Positions 1-11,800 of a stretch of DNA of 64,000 nt are shown one piece after another. The DNA comes from Glossina fuscipes (taxonomy: Eukaryota > Arthropoda > Insecta > Diptera > Glossinidae): positions 12,441,043-12,505,042 of the forward strand of contig NW_023998415.1 of assembly GCF_014805625.2 (NCBI RefSeq), given 5' to 3'. The translations under genes were made by a program, and so were the position numbers. How positions within the stretch are numbered: position 1 is the first letter of the stretch; every line of letters begins with the position of its first letter. Under the pieces are notes generated by a model. The model saw only the letters and a program-made list of their open reading frames with translations. It was not told where the DNA came from and did not search any database.

Positions 1-2310
1 CAATAGCGCAATAAACGAGATAAACAAGTGTCGACCAATATGGTTAAATTAATCCAGCGACCCCTCTTACTACATATATATATATATATATATATTTAAA
101 ACTTCGGGACCATTTATCTAACATGGCAAGAAATATTTATCCCTTAACACAAAGTATATAATTTCAATGCAGACTATGTCGTGCTTACGACTAACTTATT
201 AAGTGATGAATTATTTTCTAAATGTGAACTCAAAACTTATGTCGCAGCGTCATAATTGATTTATTTCATAGATGTAATCGTTTTCTAGTTTCATTATTTT
301 TGAGCGTACGACAACTGTCGATTTCGCAAAATTTCGTAAAGGACAACGTTACTCCACTTTGTATTAATAATGGTCATCTAGTCTAGTATAATATCTATCC
401 AAGTACGAGAAACACTTGCTAATTGTCAGATATTTTAATGTCTGTCTAATATCTATTTAAGCTTTTAAGCAGAAGTAGGAAAATTATATTCCAATTGTAA
501 TCGGATTTTTTATACCCTTCACCGTTAACCTCTAAAAAAACTCTGAAAAAAATGAAAAGAACTAAATTTTCATACTCTATAACGTTGGGTGAGCGCGGCA
601 GACTCTTCCTATTTTCAGAATATGTTTCGATCAAAAAGCACTTTTTCTTGCATAGGCGCGGTGGGCGTGTCCTTTAATCGGGTTCGGTTTGTATACTACA
701 TAATTGGACAGACGGACAGATGCTCAGGCAAAAAGACGAACATCATTAGGCGTATTCCGAAGCTGAAATTGGTCAAGAACATATATATATATATATATAC
801 TAATGGGTTTTTGAAGCTTGTTTCTGGGCGTTATGAAGGTATTAAAAAAAAAAAAAAAACAAAATTAAATTTCGATCGACTAAAATATTTGATAGGCATA
901 GTCAATTTTTCTAATTTTTGTCCAGGTACTACATCATCGCTCACAGAATATGCATTCAAATTGTGGCAGAATTATCAACTGTAGTATATTAGTTGGGAGC
1001 AAAAGCGTGATCTTTTGTTCTTTTTGAAATACGTAGGTGTTCTCAGTTCATGTAACACTGTAGCCGTGTCCTTCAAACGATTTGGCCTCGTCTACCCTAC
1101 CATCCTGCGCGCAAGAGCTTCCAATTTATCTGTCAAATTTGCTTAAATCGATTTGGGGTCGAATGGGGGTCACTGCCAAATTCCATTCTAGGCGCCGCAA
1201 ACGATTTGACAATATGAATAGACCCCTTAGTGTTCAGTGATGGGGATAAAAATGTCATTTCATTTGCATTTCTATTAAGATAAAGCATGAACTTAAGCAA
1301 TATCTTTGGGAGTTTTACGTCCCGTCCCATTTCTAAACCGACTGATATTCCGATAGAAGCAAGCTATTTTTCTCGCGTATTGTTTGACTCGTTTTCTCCG
1401 AGTAGCTTGTAAAAATTTAATGCTACACACAATTGAAAAATATATTTAAGTTGATTATTTTCCAAAATTTTTCAAATATTTTTTTCTGTATCAGAATATT
1501 ATTCAAATATCTATCGATATTCGATATCGAGAAAATTAAATATTTCTTTTAATTTTCTTTTATAAAATGAATCGACTGAATTAGAAAAATTGACATTCGG
1601 CTTAATAAATTAATATACCTACATATGTATTTACTTCGATTTAACGTAAGGGAAATAAACTGAAATTTTCTCTACAAAATAGGAAAATAAAAAATTCTTC
1701 ATGAAAAGTTTTATAATTACTTTGCAACTTTATTTCGAATAATAATTATTTAGCGACACACAGAGAACACAAATAAAGGGTTAAGTCATTTCTTAGTTTC
1801 TTGTAGCGTTGTTTGTGAAGGATAGATAACATGCAACAAAATATATCTATATATGTATGTATGCATTTCCTATATATATATATATATAGATAGATCTATT
1901 ATATTAGTTAGTTAGTTATATTTAATTATGTTTCTAAATATGTCAAAACTTTTTAAACTCGTTGCTTACAGTGTACCTTTATGTTTTAACGTGTTGTCAT
2001 TCATGTGAGTGTAGTGCGTGTGTGAGTTTATCGTTTTCTTAAGTATTTCGAGTTTCAAATTAATTATTGTCTCTTCATTTTTCATTATTTATTGCGAAAT
2101 GTTGTGATTACCATTCATTGCTTTTTCTAGTTTTTTTTTTTTTTTTTGTTTAATTTTTATGGCTTTGCTGGTGTTTGTTTTTTGTTTTTTAAGTATATAT
2201 ATATATATATACTTATTTTTTTTTTATTTTATTTCTTTAATTTATAGTTATGCCAATGAAAGAATTTAGAAGAAGAAGAACACCACCACAACAACAACAA
2301 CAACGACAAC

Positions 2311-2342
<32 letters not shown>

Positions 2343-2761
2343 CGACAACGACAACAACACAAACGACTTTACTAACAACAACTTTTACATACAGCAACCA
2401 ATCATGATACACTCACTCTCTTAATAACAAAAGTAATTTTAAAAAATTAAGAATTTGTTTTCAATATTTATATCAATTATAATTTAAAGTAGTTAAATTA
2501 AAAGAAAAAAGTGTACGAATTTTTTTTTTTTGCTCTAAAAACAACACATACAAATACATTGAACATGCGATTTTTTGTTTTTATTTTCTTTGCTTTTCTT
2601 TTCTCTTTTTTTTTTTTTTTCTTTGTTCGATGACTTTGTTTTCTTTTTGATATTAGTTTATAATAAAATTCATAGACAGTACGAGTGTACGCACATACAT
2701 ATAATAATTAATAGTAGTAAATAGTGTCAGTGTCGTAGAGTAAATCTTCTAAAAAGCTTAC
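1..2761. other. dysc intron (minus-strand downstream side), with a dispersed-repeat copy
   Basis: No coding exon is recognised here. The stretch is AT-rich, with (AT)n at about 75-96, 781-799 and 2198-2211, poly(T) tracts and a CAA/AAT simple repeat at 2280-2350. A dispersed repeat occupies roughly 505-1240 and is listed separately. Since the harmonin-like domain is not the expected end of a whirlin-type protein, this is most simply an intron leading to exons beyond the left edge. Confidence 0.5.
505..1240 (+). repeat. dispersed fly repeat, copy A
   Basis: It begins with TATACCCTTCACCG and contains CATACTCTATAACGTTGG, GCGCGGCAGA, GGACAGACGGACAGA and an (AT)n tract after GGTCAAGAAC. Further on is GCCGCAAACGATTTG. 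The same order of motifs recurs, diverged and shortened, at about 37375-37665. This style of repeat (a 'TATACCC' end and a 'GGACAGACGGACA' core) is common in higher-fly genomes. No open frame is preserved, so it is probably a non-autonomous element. Confidence 0.55.
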
Positions 2762-2791
2762 CGGCAAATCACGTACGTTCTCTCCTTTACG
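2762..2791 (-). CDS. dysc: probable dysc 30-nt microexon
   Basis: Directly after exon 7 and a 97-bp intron, an acceptor (TTTTTTACCATTTTAG) and a strong donor (CCG|GTAAGC) bracket 30 nt. They read RKGENVRDLP in the correct phase 0. Because the length is a multiple of three, the exon could be used or skipped without changing the frame. Only splice signals and phase support it; no homologue was compared. Confidence 0.55.
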
Positions 2792-4366
2792 CTAAAATGG
2801 TAAAAAAGAAGAAGACAAACCGTTTCGGCAAATGTGTAGAAATTCGTTAAAAGCTTTTACTTCTCAATTCAAATATATTTCAACTTACCCGCACTCTTTC
2901 GCTACCGTAAGGATCACGTTCTCTTCTATAAACTAGCTCATCATAACGGGTGCGATCTTCCGGAAATATGAGTTCACGTATTTCCGTTACCAGCGTATGC
3001 TAAATAATATCAAATCAATTTTATTTTATTTTTTTTTAATTCTCAAACAATACTCATTGAGAAAGAGCGTAATGTATCTTTACCTTTTCGTATGTATCTA
3101 GCATTTCAAGTAAGACGGCTACAAAGGCATCTATGGTCATTGCTTTCGCACTATATTCAGCTATGTAATACGAAAGACTTGCGAAATGATGTCGAGGCAA
3201 AAGTGAACGAGCTTTCTCCTCAACCATGGCCGTAATTTGACCTTTTCGACGAGCTCTATAAATTAAATATAAAAGAAAGGCGTAAATATACTTAAATTAA
3301 TGAAAAAGTCTTATAACACTATGCCAAATAAACGAGCCACCTCGAAAAACGAGAAAAATTGCTGACTGCCATAACATATATTTTGCTATCTAATCTTGAT
3401 TTTATTTATTTCTTACCTTGTCCCCGTTGGACTATAAGCATCCCAAGGCTCTATTTCAATGGAGGTGCAGGAATGCGGCACTTTGCCAACGTCGCGTATG
3501 AGCAATGACATACGCTTATGATACTTTAACTGGCTGACCGCCTCATCATGAGTTACATCCTGAAATGATTGGCCGTTGACTTCTAATATTTCATCACCCA
3601 CCATTAACCCAGCACGGTCCGCTACACTTTCCTTATCTACACCGGTAACAAATATGCCCAAACCATATTCAACGCCACCGCGTATCATTAATCCTAACGA
3701 TTGTCCGGGCTCTATTAGCAATTCGACACGTCTTATTCTGCAATTAGTTCAGAATCAAATTAATTGATAAATGTATCAACTTTTTTTTTTTTTTTTTTTG
3801 TATTCCTTGTATTAATGCTTACCTATCGCGACGGTCGGATCTGCGACCGCCGTATTCCATAGGCGGTGAGGCGGGTCTACCATGACGATCCATCCAGGAA
3901 CATGTTTGACGAAATGGTAAGGTCCCTGTACTCCCTATGCTAGTACCTACTGGTAATGCCGTTTGTGTTTGGGACAGCAGGGGAACCATAGATGCATACA
4001 TCGGATCTCTAGAGGGTGGACCGAAGCCATGCAAAGGCGCTGTCGTACTCAGTATGGGTGGTGAACGTACCGTCATACTGATTTGACGTGATGATTTCAG
4101 TATCTGCACACATCTCTGCGTTAAGAAAAAATATGGCAATAGAAGAAAGAAGAGAGGAGAAGAAGCAGACATACCAAGAAATTAAGTGTTAAAAAAAAAA
4201 AAATAATAAACAAAATAAATAAATAAAACAAAATTTAATGAAAGAATAAACCTGAAGTAAAAAAATTTTTAATTTTAATAATTTATTAAGAAATACTGAA
4301 AAAATACTAATAAAATAAAAACGAAACGAAATAAGAAAAAAAGATTTTTATGACACAATATATATA

Positions 4367-4405
<39 letters not shown>

Positions 4406-5859
4406 TACATAACAAGCCCAGACATTAATCATTTATCATGTAAGTGACGCCGATTATCTATTATAATATTTTAAAGATTCATTAGGTTTGAGGTGCAACA
4501 CGGATATTTCCTGGAAATACTATAGACATCGAAAACTGTACGAAGTTAAACTTAATTCACATATTACCCACTCATCCATTTTTTTTTTTTTTTTTTTTTT
4601 GTTTCCTCAGTGTTGCATGACGCATGGAAACTCTTTCATTATTATGGTAAACAGCATCTATTATTTTCTTCTAACATTATTTTGTTATTTGACATTATGA
4701 CGCTACTTTGCACAAAACTTTTCTTAAAGGGAAGATGATTTCAAATGAAATTTAAAAATGCTTTGTTTTCGAATAATTTCAAAATAATTCGGCACGAAAT
4801 GGATTAAAGAACATAAATTCTTTAAATTATAGGTTATAGCGAAATAACAACATCTATACCTTACAGTCTCAAAATCGACAAAATTGAGTTAATTATTTCG
4901 ACACATAAAGAGACCGAAAACCAAACCTAGATTGCTTGAATTCATTGGCTGATTTTATCAATAATAACGTGAAATGTTCAAAGCATTTGCTTTCTCCGCG
5001 GGTCGGGATGGCAAGGTTAGTTTTGTTACATCGTGCATCCATTAGTCTGCTACCGCTTTCAGAATTCCGTCTGGCCCTTTCGTCTTAGTTCTCCTTGAAT
5101 GAACTCTGTGTTATGTTCTCTTAGATTACCTATTGAACCTTAAAAAAAACCTTTCAAAGGCAATGAAAGCCTATCAAAGTGCAAATTCGTCCCTTGTTTT
5201 AGTCTCATACTTGGTCATAAGCTATATTATGGAAATATCAGCCAAAGACAGGGAGGTAAATTAAATTCAAAATTTCAATTAGCTAACTTCGAGCAGAATA
5301 AAAAAGGCTAGTAGGAGCAGTTAGTGATAGTAGGGAAGGCAACCGATTGACTGTAGGTAAAAAACCATTGAAATAATCTGTAAAGGGAATTCGTTCATAC
5401 TCCCTTCACTTCTCATACTTTTACGGATCATGGATGTACACATCCACCATTCTTCTGAAACATGTGATCTTCTAGTATGGCTTTTATTTCCTCCAGATTT
5501 TCCAAGATGCGGTTTTCGATTTTTATCTACGCCTTTTGGCTTGGAGGCCCTGAAGCGCATACATCAAAAGGCTCAGATTCTTAGGGGCGACAAAAGCGTA
5601 TCCAAAAATCTCGATATCCTTGAACACCGGCGTAATGTGGAGTTGCGCAGTATTGCGCCTGTGTACGAGTATGTCTAGAGTAAGTGCAAGAGATAAAAGC
5701 GATTTGTCCATCAATTAATTAGATTTTTAGCAGGACTCTACATGGCTTTCTCTCCTTCCAGAGTCACTTGTATGCCGCACAACACACTACCGCGACTTGT
5801 CGCTCTTTACTATACCATTTTCAAGTCGAAAGCCCACAAACATTAATCCCTTTCTCTAC

Positions 5860-5899
<40 letters not shown>

Positions 5900-8800
5900 T
5901 ATAACCCTTCCTGATCACCACCCTGTCCACATGTTTACGGCACATTCCCTGGGTGGGCTGGGTTCATACAAAAAAAAAAAAAAGTTACCTTAGCTCAAGG
6001 AGAGCCGCAAACACCCTATTAGAAGAGGATGATAATTTAACCTATACCTTTATTACAATGCACAGAAATTATCTAAGATAAATTTACTTTTTGCATCTCT
6101 CAAATATAGCGTTCAGCATATAACTTGAAGTTGTTTTGAAGTCCTGGTTATTGTGAAATTTTGGTTATTTATATCTAATTAATATATGTTATTTATATAA
6201 TGTTTAATTTGCAAAAATGAAAGCAAAAAAAAAAAAAATGATTAAAGAAATAGGAAAAGCAAAATGTTAACACATCAATCAATATGAAAACTAGTAAAAT
6301 AAGTTGGAAATGCTATCAGAAAATAGATAAAAGTTTAAAGTGAAGAATATAACTTAATTGAGATATCAGATCTATTGCCAATTTTTTCTCAAAGTGCATT
6401 AGTGTTTTACCAATCGATACGTAGACTTAAAATAATTTATTTTCAAAAAAAAAAAATGTTCATCGCATCTCAAAAATTAAAATCGAAAATAATTTGGAAA
6501 GCTAACTCAGTCCGGATTGCAAAAAAAGATCGATTGATTATATCTAAAACTAAAGTGCACATAGCATTGCCAGCGAATAAATAATTCACGTTACTGTGGC
6601 GCTATCAAATTTTTTAAACGCTGCAGGTCATCAATCAGAAGCATATTATCATAGTTAACTTGTTTTTTTATTTTTTTTTTATTTTTTACTTTTTGCAAAT
6701 TTGCGCGAATTTTTCATAAATCATAATAGCCCCTATATCCGGAATTTACTTACGAACAGGCGATGTTCTATGATTTCAATTGTGATATCACGATTTATTT
6801 AACATTAAATTGATTTAACTTCGAAAATAGCGCACACATTAACAGACGTCTTTTTTTTTTTTTTTTTGTAAAACTTTGCTTTTTGTTTTTCTCCAGTGTG
6901 CACTTCAATTATATATTTGGGGTCATTACGTTTGCAATGTTTGCTTATACTTTTTTTTTCTTCTTGTTCTTCTTCTTTATTTTTTGCTCTTTGATAATTT
7001 AAGTGCATTAAATTACGATTTTTATGTAAAAGATTAATTAAATTTTTAAAATAGTTTAATATAAGGGAAAATGACTTACTTTTAACGCCTCCTCGTGATT
7101 GATTGAAGTGAACGGTGTGCCATTCACTTCTAGGATTGTATCACCGGGACGCAAACCAGCACGTTCCGCTATAGAGTTTTCCTCAATGCGGGATATATAC
7201 ACACCCAATCCTAATATCGATATATATATAGATAAGAAAGAAGACAAGCTTTAAATTACAATTATTTAAGTATGTATGTATGCAATAAAATCAGGACATG
7301 TTATTAAGAGGAATGGGCTAATATATGACTTAAATTAATCGGATATATCTCAAATGGAGGCCATTATTGGGGTGATTTTTATGATCATCTGAGTCATGGA
7401 TTTCAGGATGTATCTTTATCGATCGCAACTTATAGAAACTTATAGAAAAATATAAAAAGAAACATGGCCGTACATTCCAAGGTTATCTCAATTTCTTCCA
7501 TAATGTTGATGCCCACCTAATCGAAGCACGGCCATCTTTCAACTTCGTGTTCTCAATCGATCAAGAAATGTTTGTGCGAAATCTTAGTTGCCTATCTTTA
7601 ATTCTCTGAAAGTAGCTCAGTTCAGACAGACTTCAGAAAAGTTATAAGTCAAAACCACTTATAATAACAATGGAAACGAGTTTATGTTATCAATACCTTT
7701 GAAACTAGACCATGTAGAGACAATTGATTGTGGGTATTTAAAGGCCTTTTCAAAACTCATTAAAAAATTCTGGTATGTCAACTTTTTTTTTTTTTTTTGT
7801 GGGTTCAAGAGGTATTAAAGGTAAGATTGAACCACGCGATAGCTGTGATATTAATGATCCAAAAGATAAATTAAGTAAATGAAAAATGATATTTATCTCA
7901 GGGCTGATCATCATTTGACATACACAATATTTAAACATACAATATTTAAACTTTAAACATGAGTATACACTATGTGGGCCATATGTTGGGGGGTTTTGTA
8001 TCCTAAACTAGCTTGAGATCGAGTTTTTGGGAAAAAAATGACAAATCGCTGGTTTCTTCCTTTATTGTAAGCAAATCAAAGGACTGCAAAGTAAAAGAAA
8101 ACAATTTATTTTCAGCTTGATTCGAATCTTTGATATTCCGTTGCTCGCACTCTAAGTATGTGTGCATGTATGCAAAAAAAAAAAAAAAATTATGTTAAGT
8201 TAAGATTTAATTCATGGACTGAAACGAAACTTCTACTTTCTACTTGAATTTTTCCAACAGCAGGACGCATAGAACGATATCGATATATCGATTCCGAATC
8301 GGAAGTTGTAATACGCAAAGCACCTACTGTTACTGGTTTTTGATTACAAATATATCTCAGAGTCTCTGAGTGTATTGCACACTTTTCGGATAATTAGTCG
8401 CATGTAAAATGTGCTGAACTTTGCAATCCATTTCATGAAGCTTCTTAGCCTCTTTCTATTAACGACAGAGTGCGCTTTTTTGCAAATTCAATCTGTTATT
8501 GGAAACAGACAACAAACAGATTCATGTATGAACGGAGAAAGCATAGAAATGCCAGCAAAAAGACAAGAATACGTAAACCTGATTTACAAAGCCTTCAATG
8601 CTTGCTGCCAATTATTGCGATCAGATGAAGAAATCTACTCTTTCGTCACATTGGAATCGTGATTTCAAAATTTTGATAGGCAAACATAACTTTCTTAATT
8701 ACTTTTTAATTCTTACACGGATCAAGATATATATGCGTATAATTTGAAGTTCATTTTAAGACGAAGAGTTTACAATCGATCGATAATAAGAATAGCACTA

Positions 8801-11800
8801 GAAGAACGAGCACAAAATCTTTGTGGATTAGTCTTAAAGTAAATGGTAGAAATTTGAGGCATCTACAAATTGGCCAAAAAGAATCCACGTAATTGTGAAA
8901 GAATGTGTTAATCATATTTGATTAAGCGAAAAAAGTAATGAAAAAGAAAGTTTACATGATACGTATATTTTAATGAAAAAATAGAGAGCTCTATGGGCAA
9001 TAGAACACAAAAGCTTTACCGTATTATTACTTACGGAAATAGAGCAGCAAAATGCTCATCGTTTGGATTCAATGTATACAGTTATTAAAAAGGAGCAAAA
9101 TTAATAATAGCATTAATACTTGTGACGATAGTGCTAGAGCACAAAATCCATTGGAAACAGAAGTTGAATTATAATGTAAAATAAGTTTTAGAAGATTACT
9201 AAAACGATCGTCATATATAAACATTTAGCCACACTTCTATTATTAATGTCTCATCTGTATGTACGTAGTACATATGAGTAACAAATATATATGCAATTAT
9301 TAATGTGTTTACATATCGTTAGGTTCTTTGTTGTCCTTAAAATAGAAAAATTATTGATTTTATTGCGCTTTGAAATTTTTGCTTTAGCTTAGTTAAGAAA
9401 GCGAGAAGAGTGGGGGGGGGGGGGGGGGGAGGAAAAAAAAAAGATAAATTATTAAAAAGTAAAAAATAAAANNNNNNNNNNNNNNNNNNNNNNNNNNNNN
9501 NNNNNNNNNNNNNNNNNNNNNNNNNNNNNNNNNNNNNNNNNNNNNNNNNNNNNNNNNNNNNNNNNNNNNNNAAAAAAAAAGAGTCATTATGTACGCTTCA
9601 AAAATATCTTATGTTGAATAGAATACATTCGTGCAGGTATATGTGGGTATGTGCATAAGTGTTCGTGAATGAATATGAATGAATCATCTTTTCAATTATA
9701 GTGTTATTAACAAACAATTGAACTTGAAATAAACTCTTCATGTTACAATTGTATACATTTCCTCATTTTGTACAGAAACAACATTCAAGGGCATATAAAA
9801 TGCATAATACGATGAAGGCTTTCAAGCGTTCTCAAGCGTTTAGAATGAAAAGAAGGATTTAAAAAACCATTCTTAAAACTACGCTTAAATTTTATGACTT
9901 TTTTTTTTGGCTTTTTTATTTCTTGGATAATATTCAAATTAGAATTAAGATAAGAATAAATTCTAAATTAGGTCAGAAATATTACTACGTATATAAGCAT
10001 AATAGAGCTTTGGTTACAAAAATTTTTATGCACTCACCTGAGTCTTTACCTCCTTTGACACATATTCCGAAGCCATGATCAATGTGTTGATCACGCGACA
10101 TAGTTACCGTTCGCGTAGAAAGCTCATGTATATTGGGCACGCTTCGATCTCTGTCCCTATCGCGATAGATCTAAACAAGAACAGAATAAAAAAGCAAACA
10201 ACTTGTAAAATAAGATTTGTTTATTAAAAAAGCATACACGATTCATATGCAGAATTGCTCAGATATTTGACTACTATCAAGTTTTGCATCAATTAATAAT
10301 ATTAGTTTGGGGAAAAAGAAATCCATTATTTTTTCGGTAGATGTCTGCACTGATAGATTTCTCGTTAGGTATCGATCAAACAATTTCCGATACTGTACAT
10401 TTACATACTGTACATTTCGTAGTAAAAAAAAATTCTTTTGCTGTTTTTTGTTTGGTGCATTCAGTTGTGAGTTACAGCGTGTTAAAAATGGAAGTGAACA
10501 AAGAGAAAATTCGGTACATTTTACAGTTTTTCTTTGACAAAGGCGAAAATGCAAGCCAGGCGGCTAAAATTGTGAATAGTGTTTATGGTTCCGATACTGT
10601 AACAGCCAATTATGTGCAATTTTGGTTTCGTAGATTCCTTTCAGGAATTTTTGATGTTAAAGATGCACCTCGCACAGGTAGGCCGGTCGTCGAAAATGTC
10701 GATAAAATCGGAAAAATGATCGAAGTTGACCGGCATGTTAGCAGTCGTAACATCGCCCAGGAGCTAAAAATCGACCATAAAACAGTTTTAAGCCATTTAC
10801 ACAAAGCTGGATTCAAAAAGAAGCTTGATGTTTGGGTGCCACACCAATTAACAGAAAAAAACATGATGGATCGAATTTCCATCTGCGAAGCCTTGGCCAA
10901 ACGGAATGAGATAGACCCATTTCTTAAACGGATGGTGACTGGAGATGAGAAATGGATCACATACGATAACCCTGTGCGAAAACGATCGTGGTCAAAGAGC
11001 GGTGAAGCACCTCAAACGGCCAGGAAGGTTTTGCTATGCATTTGGTGAGACTGTAAGGGAATTATTTATTATGAGTTGCTTCCATATGGCCAAACGCTAA
11101 ATTCTGATCTCTACTGTCAACAACTGGACCGTTTGAAGATAGCGATTGACCAGAAACGGCCAGAATTGGCCAACATGAGAGGTATCGTGTTCCACCAGGA
11201 CAACGCTAGGCCACACACATCTACAGTGATTCGCCAGAAACTTCGGGAGCTTGGTTGGGAAGTTTTAATGCATCCGCCATACAGTCCGGACTTGGCACCA
11301 AGCGATTATCATCTTTTTCTTGCATTGCAAAATTTCTTTAATGATAAAAAATTGGAATCTAAGGAGGATTGTGAAAATCGACTACTAGAGTTTTTTGCAA
11401 ATAGAGACTAGGACTTCTATGAGAGAGGCATTTTGAAGTTACCTTTAAAATGGCAACAAATCGTACAACAAAACGGTGCATATTTGACCCAAATCGGACA
11501 ATCCGAAGCATGTTAAATAAAGTCCTGAAGTTCTTATAAAAATAATGGATTTCTTTTTCCCCAAACTAATATTTTCGCTATTAAATCGATCGATTTTTCA
11601 GAAAATGAAATTGTGTTATAAATACACACACACACACACACATATAGACATGTAGACGGACGGAGGGGACGAATTGGCATATTAACGAGCCGAAGTGTCC
11701 ATAGATGGCGAAGGTGGCCCAAATGACGAAATGACGAAAAAATTATGGCGAAAAATAATTTTTGAAGGGCAGTGAGTATAAAAATGTATGATTCTAGTGT

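Larger units (their letters stand above)
7211..10037. other. dysc intron between coding exons 2 and 3, with assembly gap
   Basis: This intron holds a weak candidate secreted-peptide frame at 8435-8662, an 18-base G run (9412-9429) and a 100-N assembly gap. Nothing else is recognisable. The gap means the true intron length is unknown. Confidence 0.6.
10302..11569 (+). mobile_element. mariner element, near-complete, inserted in a dysc intron
   Basis: The 1268-bp element has 32-bp terminal inverted repeats that match perfectly (10302-10333 and 11538-11569, starting TTAGTTTGGGGAAAAAGAAA). It is flanked by a TA on each side (10300-10301 and 11570-11571), the target duplication of Tc1/mariner elements. 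Transposase runs on the plus strand, antisense to dysc. Element and duplication account for about 1270 of the 1639 bp of the host intron. Confidence 0.95.

Noticed and set aside
5430..5714. Overlapping open frames on both strands in a GC-richer patch of a dysc intron
   Set aside because: Neither translation resembles a known protein, and no splice or start signals support either.
11534..11722. Minus-strand frame reading through (CA)n as VCVCVC
   Set aside because: It is a microsatellite translation overlapping the mariner right end.
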